Below, piece by piece: positions 9,287-19,221 of a DNA stretch of 64,000 nucleotides. Positions within the stretch are counted from its first letter, which is position 1. The number at the start of each line of letters is the position of its first letter. A program made the translations under genes and the position numbers. The notes under the pieces were generated by a model, which was given only the letters and a program-made list of their open reading frames with translations, had not been told where the DNA came from and did not search any database. Location of the stretch: positions 1-64,000 of the forward strand of contig CANLAE010000003.1 in NCBI GenBank assembly GCA_947488765.1. Reading direction: 5' to 3'. The stretch comes from Chitinophagaceae bacterium (GTDB lineage Bacteria > Bacteroidota > Bacteroidia > Chitinophagales > Chitinophagaceae).

Positions 9287-9625
9287 TTATTTTAAAAACT
9301 CTTCTCTATGCGGACTAAATACATCAATAAAAATTCCTGGTTCAATACAGTATGAACTATGCAAAACATTGGGTAAAACATAAAAGCCATCACCTGCTTT
9401 TACTTGTTTTACTTCACCATCAATCGTCATTTCATGAACACCCGAAACTACATAAGTCACTTGTGAATGAGGATGTGAATGCATTGCACCTACTGCACCT
9501 GCCTCAAATTTTACTTTTACCAACATTACCCTGTCGTCATAACCAAACATTTGTCTTTGGATACCGTTGCCTAAATCTTGCCAAGGAATGTCATTATCAA
9601 ATTGAAATGCCGGACTGTGAATCAT
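9287..9625 (-). CDS. kdgF: KdgF-like cupin, unsaturated uronate ring-opening enzyme
   Basis: A 112-residue single-domain cupin without signal peptide. Motif 1 appears as HSHPHSQVTYVVSG with the metal-binding His and Gln/Glu set, and motif 2 as GDGFYVLPNVLHS. Length and motifs match KdgF, which converts 4,5-unsaturated monouronates from pectin or alginate lyases to the linear keto form. It is 5 bp from the PL17 lyase gene, which makes exactly these monouronates. Assignment rests on motifs and context. Confidence 0.82.
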   Translation of the reverse strand: MIHSPAFQFDNDIPWQDLGNGIQRQMFGYDDRVMLVKVKFEAGAVGAMHSHPHSQVTYVVSGVHEMTIDGEVKQVKAGDGFYVLPNVLHSSYCIEPGIFIDVFSPHREEFLK

Positions 9626-9630
9626 GAGAA

Positions 9631-11751
9631 TTATTTTATAGTTATAAATTGCTGTTTATTGTTGTATTGTAATTGTATTGTGTACTTTTTATTGTTGTAT
9701 TCAAATGAAAAAGTAGAACCTGTTTCATTGTCATTTATCAACTGAATATTTTTAGTTAATGGAATAAATCCCTTAGTAAATTCAATCAAAGGATTGTTGA
9801 TACCATGAGGTTCTGTAATATTAATAAAGGTATGATTACCTGTTTTTGGTTGTGTTAGTACAAATGCTTTTTCACTTCTCAAATTAAAATCTGGATCATT
9901 CGCACCTAATGTTACAAATGATACTTTGCTTGTAGTATCCGCTAAAAAAGTAGTCGTATAATATTTTCGATTGTTTAAAAAAGTGATTGCTCCATTTGTA
10001 TTATTTACTTTTCCTTCTGCATTTAACCAAATATGTTCATAGCCATATTTTGAACCAAATGCCAGAAGCTGCTTATTATTATTTTGATATGGAAAGGTTG
10101 TGTTTGTAAGATGACCTTGATACCAGAAAGGCAAATCATACTGATGTGTTGTTGTACTTCTTACTTTGAAAACATCAATGAATAAAGGACTTACGGCACC
10201 TTGTGGTTGAAATAAAATTACAGTTCGCAACATTTTTACATCATCGTATGCTTTATTTTCTTCAGCAGAAACAACTTGAAAATTTTTATTCGCATCAAAA
10301 TACAAAAGACTAGGAGCATACTTTTCTCCTACTTCTGCATTGCCATTAAAATGTGATGTTTTATCTACTACCAATGTATTGTGTGCAATAGAAGCTTTTG
10401 CCCAAGTATCATTTTCTTTGGTATAACCGCCGCCCGACTTCGTTTCAACATTAAGAAAACGTACCGAACCATAATCGCTAAATACTTCAACATTATTATC
10501 AAAAAATAAAACATTCAATCGATCAAAATGCCCATGTCCCATACCTTGGCTTGCTGCCTTCATTACCAAACAAGTTTGATTATCATTGCTACCACTTCTC
10601 AAAACACCTAATCCACCTTTAGTTCCATCTGCCCCGTCTTTAATAAACATTGATTTGTATTCAAATGTTTTTGATTTTCCTTCAGCAATTGCTTTTGCAA
10701 CTTTTAATCCTGCATCACTTACAATAACTCGTTTTTGTTGTTGTGCAATATTCAATAATTCATCATTAGGTTGAAAATCGCTATAGGCAATATCTGTAGC
10801 ATAAACCAATTCTTCTGTTTCGTATGTTTTTTCTTTGAGTGCATCATTAATTGGGAAAAAAACTTTGTTGGTATAAGTTGTTTGCAACGAAATATTTACT
10901 GCTTTTTTTAATAATTGATTACGGTATTCATACACTTTTAATTTGGGTTGGTATTGCTGTATTGCACGTGCAAAAACAATAAACGGATGAATTGCATATC
11001 GTAAATAATAAGGACCTTCCTCATAATATCCATCGGGAGAAAACAAATCATCAATCAATTTAAAAAATCCGGTTTTGCCATCTTTATTGCCACCCTTTAA
11101 TGCCATTTCTACCCAATCTTTTCTTCCACATACATATCCCGCCATACCTACACCTGCAGTACTCCAAGCTCCAAAATTGTGTATGTAATTAAATATTTTT
11201 CCATTCACAACTGTTTGTTCATTCACAACCGGAATCCACAAATTCTCCATTAAATATTTTCTGTCATTTTCTGAAACGTAATCATAGATACAATCGTAGC
11301 CTTGAATCATATACACCAACCAAACACAATCATTTAAATTTTGCCAAAATATTTTACCGCCGGGTTGTGTTTTTCTTTTTGGATGTCTGCCCCAAGTATT
11401 ATACACTCTTGCATATTCCATCATCATGTCTTTCACATATTTTGCATAGCGTTCATCTTTTGAAAGTTGGTATAACATACCACAGGATAGTGCAGCTTTG
11501 TAATTATTTTTATGTTGCTCGTGAGAGACACCTCCCCCTCCATCAGCCGGTGTAGGAACATTGATAGGTAAAGCGAGCATTATGTCTGCTTCGCTTTTTA
11601 AATCATTATAAGACGTTTTGAGTAATGGATATTTTGAAATGCCTAATCTTACTGCTTCAGCATTCTTTTTAGTAAGCATTATAGAAGGGTGTAATTGCCC
11701 AAAAGCAATCGTAACACATAATATACTCAGAATAAAAAAAAATTTCTTCAT
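9631..11751 (-). CDS. PL17 oligoalginate lyase (exo-type)
   Basis: A 706-residue exported enzyme (signal peptide 1-18). An N-terminal alpha/alpha toroid holds the conserved HNFGAWSTAGVGM segment (His191, Asn192) and the Tyr-rich EGPYYLRYA segment near 245-253. A C-terminal heparinase II/III-like beta-sandwich has GHGHFDRLNVLFFD. These match PL17 oligoalginate lyases, which cut terminal units to give unsaturated monouronate. The gene sits between PL6 and KdgF, the logical order of the pathway. It is probably periplasmic; no T9SS domain is present and there is no lipobox. Confidence 0.9.
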   Translation of the reverse strand: MKKFFFILSILCVTIAFGQLHPSIMLTKKNAEAVRLGISKYPLLKTSYNDLKSEADIMLALPINVPTPADGGGGVSHEQHKNNYKAALSCGMLYQLSKDERYAKYVKDMMMEYARVYNTWGRHPKRKTQPGGKIFWQNLNDCVWLVYMIQGYDCIYDYVSENDRKYLMENLWIPVVNEQTVVNGKIFNYIHNFGAWSTAGVGMAGYVCGRKDWVEMALKGGNKDGKTGFFKLIDDLFSPDGYYEEGPYYLRYAIHPFIVFARAIQQYQPKLKVYEYRNQLLKKAVNISLQTTYTNKVFFPINDALKEKTYETEELVYATDIAYSDFQPNDELLNIAQQQKRVIVSDAGLKVAKAIAEGKSKTFEYKSMFIKDGADGTKGGLGVLRSGSNDNQTCLVMKAASQGMGHGHFDRLNVLFFDNNVEVFSDYGSVRFLNVETKSGGGYTKENDTWAKASIAHNTLVVDKTSHFNGNAEVGEKYAPSLLYFDANKNFQVVSAEENKAYDDVKMLRTVILFQPQGAVSPLFIDVFKVRSTTTHQYDLPFWYQGHLTNTTFPYQNNNKQLLAFGSKYGYEHIWLNAEGKVNNTNGAITFLNNRKYYTTTFLADTTSKVSFVTLGANDPDFNLRSEKAFVLTQPKTGNHTFINITEPHGINNPLIEFTKGFIPLTKNIQLINDNETGSTFSFEYNNKKYTIQLQYNNKQQFITIK

Positions 11752-11806
11752 AATTTATGTTTGAATAAGAACCTGTAAAATTATAAAAGCGGTACAAGCA
11801 GTAAAA

Positions 11807-14113
11807 CTATTTCAAACCAATATTTTCGGCATCAGCACCTTTTTTATACAATGCTGAAGTCTTGCTGATTTTATATCCCGATTGAAAATGAGGATCAATA
11901 TTGATGTTATGCTTACCCAGTAATTTATTGTGAAAAGTTTGCACTCTACCTGATTTATAAAAATTACAATAATCTACTTTAATATCATCCCAGCTTAGTT
12001 CTTCAAACCAAATACTTCTTCCGCCTGATCCGCTATTATTAAAAATTGAATTGGTAACTCTTGCATATTGAGCACCTAATAATTTAACTACAAAACTTTG
12101 TTCTCTGTTGTCAACGTTATCAAATACACAATGATTAATCGTAACAGAAGGTCCGGTAGTACTTTCGTCTGTACCACCACGATACACATTAATTGCAGGT
12201 CCTAAATTATTGTAGAAAACACAATTTTCTATCAATAAATCCTCCACATTATAAATTCCTTTGTCTTCTTTTTCAGCAGAAAAATCAATACAAGTTCCAG
12301 CACTACCACTAAATTGACAATCTGAAATTTCTATTTTATCTGCTAAAGAATTTTTTGTTCCGCGGATTGGGTTGTAACCACTTTCATTAAAATCTTTGAA
12401 AATACAATTACTTACTTTTAATGTATAATGATGCAACAAACCATCTTTTGGTGTTGAGATACCAGCTTGCACATCTCCTGCATCTTTAAAGTTTGCATTG
12501 AATGTAACGCCACTGATATCAAGGCTTCCGCCTTCGCCAATGATAAAAAACCCATTGATAGTTTTATCTGTTCCATTTACAAATTCAACATTGCCTTGTG
12601 CACGTACAACTATTTTTTTTGTAATTACAAATTCTTTGGTTAAAAGATATCGGCCCGACTTCAATTCTACAATACTATTATCTGTGGCAGATGCAAAGAA
12701 GTTAGTAAGTTGTATTAATTCATCTGGACCAAATACTCCATTTTTTACTTCATTATTTTTTGTTTCAAAAATAGAATTTGGTAAAGTCAACCAATGCAAT
12801 TCTTTTAAATTAATTTGAGCAGAAAAATTTTGTTCTAAATAATTTTTTAATTGTTGAATCGCATTTTGAGTAGTAAAGAAAGGAATTGGAATATTTTTTG
12901 GAGTTAGTTGAAAACCAGACTTAACTATTGATGCAATGTTGGTTGAATTGTTGCTTAGTTTAATTCCTCCATCATTATTAAAATCTATAATAGCAATTTT
13001 CTTTTGTCCAATGATTGTATTGTTTTTAAAAACAACATTTGAAGGTGCTAAAGTTCTTTCAACATCTTTACCCGAACCAAAAAGAATGTTCTCACAATTC
13101 AAAAAAAGATTATTGCTGATAGTAACATCTTTTACATGCAAGTACCTGCTAGGCAAAGAATTTGGAACAGCATTCATCACTGTAAATGCACTCCTGAAGC
13201 GGTTGCCAGATAACCCTACAAAAACATTATTTTTAATAACATGTCCAGAATCTATTGCTCGTACACCGCCTGTGTAGGGCTTATTATTTCCTATAAAAAT
13301 GTTATTTGCAACTGTTGTATTTTGTCCATGACGCAATACCACATTGCCTTCACATTCAAAGAAAGTATTGTTGATGATTTGATTGTTGCAACTTTTTACA
13401 GAAATGATTTCTACTTCACCATTTACATGATAAAATAAATTGTCTTTAACAATTGTATTTGATGAAGTCATGGAATATCTTGATACACCAATACGAATTG
13501 TTTCTCCGGTATTGCTTGCAAGCGAACTTCGTCCTGCAATAAAATTGCTATCAATAGAGTGGAAATTTTGCTGACTTTTTGCATCGTTTAATTCTACAAT
13601 AATGGTACAACCACCATTGAGTTTATCGCCAATATAGTTATGGTCGAAACGATTGTATTTGCCCCAAAAAATGATCCAACTGTCGGAATCAAATCGAGTG
13701 GGTTTACTATAATTTTCAATTTTACAATTGGTAATTCTACAATGATTTGCTAATTTATCTTTTGTACGAAACTCAATTACAGCACGTTCTTTAGCGAACC
13801 CATTGATAAAATACAAATTACTTACCTCTAAATAATCTCCACCAATTGCTATGGAAGAATTACCAGAAAGTATTACTGCATTTGGAAAGCCTGCAAGTAC
13901 AATAGGATTATCTTTTGTACCAATTGCTTCAAAATTAATAACTGTATTTTGCCATTTACTTGTAGAAGAAAGTAAAATACTATCACCTGGTTTTGCAGTT
14001 TTAATTGCAGCAACCAATTCAGATTGGTTGTAAACCAGTGTTGCCATTGCTTCAGTTATGGACATAACCAGAATGAACAACAACACTGGTCTTTTTAATA
14101 CAACCTTTATCAT
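11807..14113 (-). CDS. PL6 alginate lyase (chondroitinase B-like parallel beta-helix)
   Basis: A 768-residue protein with signal peptide (1-24) and two parallel beta-helix halves (about 25-400 and 450-765), the layout of two-domain PL6 lyases such as AlyGC. The catalytic Lys/Arg pair is visible as Lys240 (EIISVKS) and Arg261 (VVLRHG), with the same 21-residue spacing known for AlyGC Lys220/Arg241. A Ca-binding type acidic loop lies upstream. It cuts alginate, probably at guluronate-rich stretches, in the periplasm or at the outer membrane. It follows susD after a stem-loop. Confidence 0.92.
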   Translation of the reverse strand: MIKVVLKRPVLLFILVMSITEAMATLVYNQSELVAAIKTAKPGDSILLSSTSKWQNTVINFEAIGTKDNPIVLAGFPNAVILSGNSSIAIGGDYLEVSNLYFINGFAKERAVIEFRTKDKLANHCRITNCKIENYSKPTRFDSDSWIIFWGKYNRFDHNYIGDKLNGGCTIIVELNDAKSQQNFHSIDSNFIAGRSSLASNTGETIRIGVSRYSMTSSNTIVKDNLFYHVNGEVEIISVKSCNNQIINNTFFECEGNVVLRHGQNTTVANNIFIGNNKPYTGGVRAIDSGHVIKNNVFVGLSGNRFRSAFTVMNAVPNSLPSRYLHVKDVTISNNLFLNCENILFGSGKDVERTLAPSNVVFKNNTIIGQKKIAIIDFNNDGGIKLSNNSTNIASIVKSGFQLTPKNIPIPFFTTQNAIQQLKNYLEQNFSAQINLKELHWLTLPNSIFETKNNEVKNGVFGPDELIQLTNFFASATDNSIVELKSGRYLLTKEFVITKKIVVRAQGNVEFVNGTDKTINGFFIIGEGGSLDISGVTFNANFKDAGDVQAGISTPKDGLLHHYTLKVSNCIFKDFNESGYNPIRGTKNSLADKIEISDCQFSGSAGTCIDFSAEKEDKGIYNVEDLLIENCVFYNNLGPAINVYRGGTDESTTGPSVTINHCVFDNVDNREQSFVVKLLGAQYARVTNSIFNNSGSGGRSIWFEELSWDDIKVDYCNFYKSGRVQTFHNKLLGKHNINIDPHFQSGYKISKTSALYKKGADAENIGLK

Positions 14114-14140
14114 GCTTGCTTACCTATGTACAGCGTTAAA

Positions 14141-14177
14141 GGTGTTATCTCATACTTCATCAAAATGAGATAACACC
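14141..14177 (-). promoter_or_regulatory. Intra-operon stem-loop between susD and the PL6 gene
   Basis: A perfect 13-bp inverted repeat: GGTGTTATCTCAT (14141-14153) and ATGAGATAACACC (14165-14177) with an 11-nt loop, starting 11 bp after the susD stop. The T tract after it on the minus strand is weak. It may be an attenuator or mRNA end-protector giving higher SusC/SusD than enzyme levels. Confidence 0.6.
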
Positions 14178-14187
14178 CAAATATTTT

Positions 14188-15963
14188 TTAGTATCCAGGA
14201 TTTTGTGGTATTACCAATGTTGTATTATTATCAATTTCTCTTTGTGGAATTGGTAATAATAATTTGTTGGTATTTGCATAACCTTGTAGGGTTGGCAAAC
14301 CACCCAGACTATTTAAGTTTGGCTGTGCCAAAATAGAATATTGGGTTGTCCACATTGTACTGAAATGAGCTTTCATTGTTGTTACAGCATCTTGAGAAGG
14401 TAATGTTAAATTAAATCTCAAAATGTCAAACCAACGATTATTTTCAAATGCAAATTCCAATCTTCTTTCTGTTGCCAATGCAGCTTCAAATTGTGCAGTA
14501 GTTGCAACATCTGTAGACACCAAAGGCGTTGCACCAGCTCTGTTTCTAAATACATTGATAGTAGTAAGACTTGCTGGAATATTTCCTTGAGCTTCAGCTA
14601 ACATTAATAATACATCAGCATACCTTAATACAACCCAATCATTTTCTGCATCATTGGTAATTGTAACTGGTGATACTAATTTTTTAGGATAATATTTAGG
14701 TGCATTTGACGGGCTATAAAAACCAATATTAGTAACTTTTCTTAAATCTTTATCAAAGTGTATGATTGAAGAATTGGTTACAATAGATGTAGATTTTACC
14801 GGAAGAGAAATATAAACTGTAGTGCCTACAACTGAAGTAACTTTTGTTCCTTCCTGAATATCAGAACCACTAACATACATACCAGGTAAAACATTTGTAT
14901 TAGCAAGTGTTAAAACTACTTTTGAAGAATCTTTGGTAGTTTGGCCTTTAGTTTCAATTGTCTTGTATGCAATATTTAAGTCAGCCATTGCAGGATAATT
15001 ATATCCTTTACCATCGCCATTTACAATTGCAGATCCGCTATTTTCAGGAGCAAATGTATTTGGGAAAGTAGAACCTAAACCTAAACCACCAGCTTTGTAA
15101 CGAATAGCGAACATGATTTCCGAATTCATTTCATTGCTAGTAGAAAAAATATTGGGGTAGCTTATTTGTAAGCTGTATCCGCTATTAGCAATTACATCTT
15201 GCAATAAAGGAATAGCCAATGCTTTGTCAGATGCAACACCTGTTGATAAATATGCTTTTGCTAGCAAGGCTTCCGCACACCATTTATTTGCTCTTCCTAA
15301 GTTAGCACTGGCAATAGAAGTAAACTTAGTAGCATTACCAAATGCAACACTATTTTTTAAATCTGCGATGATTAATTTATAAATTTGACTAACAGAAGTT
15401 CTATTAACAAGGGTAGCTGCTATAGGATCGATAGGTTCATGAATTAAAAATACACCGCCATATAATCTTACTAAATTAAAATAATGATATGCTCTAATAA
15501 AAGTAGCTTCAGCTGCAATGTTTTTGCGATCTGCATCTGAAACAGGAATAGTTAGATTATCATAATTTAATACTCCACTTGTATCATTATAATTAATGCT
15601 TAAGCTATTTAAAATTGTATTAACATTTCTGATATTGTAATAACTACTAATCCAATAATTATAGTTTCCCTGATGAGAAGTAGGTGGGGTAAAAATATCT
15701 AATAATGTTAAATCTAAATTTGGTGCAGAAGTAGTACCTGTGCTACCCATCAAAGTATTGTCACTTCTTAATTCGGTTAACTTCCATTCTTCCAACAATG
15801 GTTTTTGCATACCATTATAAGCCCCTACCAAAGCTGTTTGAACTTCTGCGGTTGTTGAGTAGTATGTTTGAACTGTACTATTTGATAATGGATATAAGTC
15901 AATGTTTTTTTTGCAACTACTCAGTATTATGCCGAGTAAAATAATATATTTAGATGATTTCAT
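14188..15963 (-). CDS. SusD-like surface glycan-binding lipoprotein with an extra inserted module
   Basis: A 591-residue SusD/RagB protein. The lipobox ILSSC places the lipidated Cys at 17. TPR-type helices are seen around AEATFIRAYHYFNLVRLYGG (152-170), and the C-terminal SusD signature around LRYADVLLMLAEAQG and RRLEFAFENNRWFDILRF. It pairs with the SusC encoded 20 bp upstream to bind and import alginate oligomers. Oddity: residues about 338-402 form an insertion with a GMYVSGSDIQEGTKVTSV core, a small beta-rich repeat not normal in SusD, placed just before the usual DLRK segment. Confidence 0.92.
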   Translation of the reverse strand: MKSSKYIILLGIILSSCKKNIDLYPLSNSTVQTYYSTTAEVQTALVGAYNGMQKPLLEEWKLTELRSDNTLMGSTGTTSAPNLDLTLLDIFTPPTSHQGNYNYWISSYYNIRNVNTILNSLSINYNDTSGVLNYDNLTIPVSDADRKNIAAEATFIRAYHYFNLVRLYGGVFLIHEPIDPIAATLVNRTSVSQIYKLIIADLKNSVAFGNATKFTSIASANLGRANKWCAEALLAKAYLSTGVASDKALAIPLLQDVIANSGYSLQISYPNIFSTSNEMNSEIMFAIRYKAGGLGLGSTFPNTFAPENSGSAIVNGDGKGYNYPAMADLNIAYKTIETKGQTTKDSSKVVLTLANTNVLPGMYVSGSDIQEGTKVTSVVGTTVYISLPVKSTSIVTNSSIIHFDKDLRKVTNIGFYSPSNAPKYYPKKLVSPVTITNDAENDWVVLRYADVLLMLAEAQGNIPASLTTINVFRNRAGATPLVSTDVATTAQFEAALATERRLEFAFENNRWFDILRFNLTLPSQDAVTTMKAHFSTMWTTQYSILAQPNLNSLGGLPTLQGYANTNKLLLPIPQREIDNNTTLVIPQNPGY

Positions 15964-15983
15964 AGTTGTAGTATTTTAAAAAA

Positions 15984-18900
15984 TTAAAAGTTAATATCTG
16001 CACCAAATAAAAATGTTTTATTAATTGGGAAACCACCTCGTTGATACCCATCAATTAAACTAGAGGCATAGGGTCCGTTATTAGATCTTGCTTCAGGATT
16101 AATTCCATTATAGTTATCAGCAAATTTGAAAAATAAATTTTGTGCAGAGAAGTATATCCTTGCAGAAGACAATCCTAATTTTTTAATTGTTGATTTTGGA
16201 AGTGTAAGTCCTACAACTACATCACGTAAAGAATAATAAGATGCATCATCCACAACATAATCAGTCAACATCCAGTTGAAACCTCCAGAACCAACGCCAG
16301 TTGGCGTTTTACCGTCTCCAGGATACATAGCACTTACCCAACGATTAGTATTGTATGCAGATACTGTTCTTTGAGCTTCACTATAATTTTGATCTCCATT
16401 TATTATTTTACCTCCTTGAATTCCTTGAAAACTGAAACTTAGATCTATTGCTTTAAAATTAATAGTATTCGTCATTCCCCAAGTAAAATCGGGATATGGA
16501 TTACCAATAGTAGTTCTATCATTTGCATCTAAAACATTATCACCATTAATGTCTACTAATTTTAATCCGCCTGGAGTAAATACATTGGTTAAGTTACTCG
16601 TTAATCCCTTTGCTTTTGCATCATCAATTTGTGCTTGAGACAACCAAATTCCATCTGTTTTGTAACCAAAATATTGTACCAATGGTTCGCCAATTTTACT
16701 TTGATATACTTCTACACGTTCTCCATAGTTTAGTAAATAAGCTTCTTTTCCAAGTTCAGTTACTTTGTTTTGTGTGTGTGAAATATTAAAAGAAGTTGAC
16801 CACTTAAAGTCTTTTTTATTGATGTTTTTTGTATTTAATTCTACTTCAATACCATTGTTTTTTAAACTTCCATTATTGTTCCAAAATTGAGGAACACCAG
16901 TAAATGCCATTGCAGATTGTTGCAATAATAATTTTTCTGTATTAGACTCATACACATCTACACTAAGGCTGATTTTATTTTTCAATATTGAAAGATCTAA
17001 TCCAAAATTGTTGGAGAAGGTACGTTCCCAAGTAATATCAGGATTTCCTAAGAATGAAGCAGAAGCACCTTGACCAGAGGTTGAAGTACCATTGCCACTT
17101 CCAAATGGATAGTTAGCACTATATAATAAATCTAACCAGGCAAAATCTGTAATTCTATTATTACCAGTTGCACCATAACTTGCTCTTAATTTCAAGTTAT
17201 TCAACCATTTTACTTTATCCATAAACTTTTCTTGACTAACAACCCAGCCTGCTGAAATTGAAGGGAATGAACCCCATTTATTTCCTGGAGCAAAATAAGA
17301 ACTACCATCAGCTCTCATACTAACAGATAATAAGTATTTATTAGCATAGGCATAAGTAATCCTTCCCAAATAAGAGATTAATCCAATTTGATTTTTAGTA
17401 GTGAATGTACCTCCTTTATCTATTAAAGTTGCATTGTTTAGCGTAGTTATATTATCACTTGGATAATCAGTACCAGTTACCTGATCTTTATTAATACTCG
17501 TTTTTTGAGTGGTAAACCCTGCTAACAAATTAATGGAATGTTGTTTGATATTTTTAGCGTATGTAAAAGTATTCTCAGAAAGCAAATCTATATTACTATT
17601 ATTTGTGTAGATTCCTTTGTTTGGAATACCGTCAGCACTAGCATTTCTATTAGCGAAATTTAAACCATTTGTATAATTTAAATAAGAACTTGCTAATGTT
17701 TTAAAATTCAAACCAGGTAATATTGTAACTGTTAAATCAACAGATGCTTGCAATCTATATTCATTTATATTGTTGTTTTGCATATCAACTGAAGACTTAG
17801 GATTGTTTTGAGCTGAACCACTAGGGTTTGCAGATGTAGTAGTGTACCAAGTACCATCAGGCATAAATCCTGCATAAGGCAATCCTGAAAAATGTCTTGG
17901 GTGTGCATAATCTCCAGCAACAATGTTAGCCCACTGAACATTTCTATTAACTTGCGCAGCAGTAGCGGCATTGTGACGTACTGGCAAAAAGCTAGGAAAT
18001 CTGTAAAAATTTGTATAATTTTCTGATGGAGATCCTTTTTTTGAATAAGATGGATTGATATTAAAATTCATTTTGACATTTTTACCTAAATCAACACCAA
18101 TTTTAGCTCTTACGTTGTATTTTTGGTAACCACTTTTATTCATAATTCCTTCATCATTTTGAAAGCCTCCTGAAATAAAATAACGCACATCTTTCTTACC
18201 ACCAGAGGCACTCAATTGCATATTTTGAAATAATCCAGGTTTCAAACATTCGCTTTGCCAATCGGTGCCAACACCACCTCTCATAGTTTGTTCAATAATA
18301 TATGCTGCTCTATCACCTGCTGTTACGGTATTGCCTGATTGAATTACAGATGGGTCTGTTTTTTTCAATGCCATTTCTTGGAATAATAATGAAACATACT
18401 CGGAAGTTGACATTACATAATAACGCTTATAATCTTTTTTCTGACCGATAGAATATTTAAAGTTGTATTTTACTTTATCTGCTACGCCACTTTTTGTTGT
18501 GATTAAAATTACACCACTTGCACCACGAGAACCGTAGATAGCAGCCGAAGCAGCATCTTTTAAAACTTCTACAGATTCAACATCGGCAATATTAACAAAT
18601 GCTAAACCATCTGGAACAGGTTGTCCATCTACCACAACTAAAGGTTCTGCACCAGCATTTACTGAGCTAATACCACGTATATTTATTTTAGAGGCAGCGC
18701 CAGCTTCTGAAGTTGTATTTTGAATACGAACCCCTGCAATTTTACCTTGTAATGCTTGATCAAGATTAGCAACAGGAACTTCGTCTAATCGCTCATTTTT
18801 ATATTTTGATACTGCACCTGTTAAACTAGATTTCTTTTGTGTACCATATCCAATTACAACTACTTCATCAGCAGCTGATGCTGAAGTTGATTTTAATGCA

Positions 18901-19184
18901 ACTACTAAAGTTTGAGATTTATTAACGGTGAGTATTTGACTCTCATAACCCACATAACTTACTAATATGGATTGTCCTTTTTTAAGATTAATGGTAAAAT
19001 TTCCAGAGGAGTCTGTACTTAATCCTTTGGCTTCGCCATTAACAAGTACACTTGCACCTTGTAACGGCATTTTTGTGTCGGTAGCAGTTACTTTACCTTT
19101 CACTGTAATTTTACCCTCTTGTGCAACTACTTTACTAGTAATTACTACACAAAAGAGCAATAACAAAGAGATAACTTTTTTCAT
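15984..19184 (-). CDS. SusC-like TonB-dependent outer-membrane receptor
   Basis: A 1066-residue receptor. Signal peptide (1-21), a carboxypeptidase-D-like regulatory domain (about 25-97), a TonB-box-like DEVVVIGYGTQ, a plug domain with NIRGISSVNAGAEPLVVVDG, and a C-terminal beta-barrel ending in FGADINF. No STN domain is present, so it is not of the anti-sigma-coupled class; control by the adjacent GntR protein is more likely. It is the import channel of the alginate locus, working with the SusD below. Confidence 0.95.
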   Translation of the reverse strand: MKKVISLLLLFCVVITSKVVAQEGKITVKGKVTATDTKMPLQGASVLVNGEAKGLSTDSSGNFTINLKKGQSILVSYVGYESQILTVNKSQTLVVALKSTSASAADEVVVIGYGTQKKSSLTGAVSKYKNERLDEVPVANLDQALQGKIAGVRIQNTTSEAGAASKINIRGISSVNAGAEPLVVVDGQPVPDGLAFVNIADVESVEVLKDAASAAIYGSRGASGVILITTKSGVADKVKYNFKYSIGQKKDYKRYYVMSTSEYVSLLFQEMALKKTDPSVIQSGNTVTAGDRAAYIIEQTMRGGVGTDWQSECLKPGLFQNMQLSASGGKKDVRYFISGGFQNDEGIMNKSGYQKYNVRAKIGVDLGKNVKMNFNINPSYSKKGSPSENYTNFYRFPSFLPVRHNAATAAQVNRNVQWANIVAGDYAHPRHFSGLPYAGFMPDGTWYTTTSANPSGSAQNNPKSSVDMQNNNINEYRLQASVDLTVTILPGLNFKTLASSYLNYTNGLNFANRNASADGIPNKGIYTNNSNIDLLSENTFTYAKNIKQHSINLLAGFTTQKTSINKDQVTGTDYPSDNITTLNNATLIDKGGTFTTKNQIGLISYLGRITYAYANKYLLSVSMRADGSSYFAPGNKWGSFPSISAGWVVSQEKFMDKVKWLNNLKLRASYGATGNNRITDFAWLDLLYSANYPFGSGNGTSTSGQGASASFLGNPDITWERTFSNNFGLDLSILKNKISLSVDVYESNTEKLLLQQSAMAFTGVPQFWNNNGSLKNNGIEVELNTKNINKKDFKWSTSFNISHTQNKVTELGKEAYLLNYGERVEVYQSKIGEPLVQYFGYKTDGIWLSQAQIDDAKAKGLTSNLTNVFTPGGLKLVDINGDNVLDANDRTTIGNPYPDFTWGMTNTINFKAIDLSFSFQGIQGGKIINGDQNYSEAQRTVSAYNTNRWVSAMYPGDGKTPTGVGSGGFNWMLTDYVVDDASYYSLRDVVVGLTLPKSTIKKLGLSSARIYFSAQNLFFKFADNYNGINPEARSNNGPYASSLIDGYQRGGFPINKTFLFGADINF

Positions 19185-19221
19185 AGTGGGCAGTTATTGG
19201 TTTAATTAATCGTATAAAATT

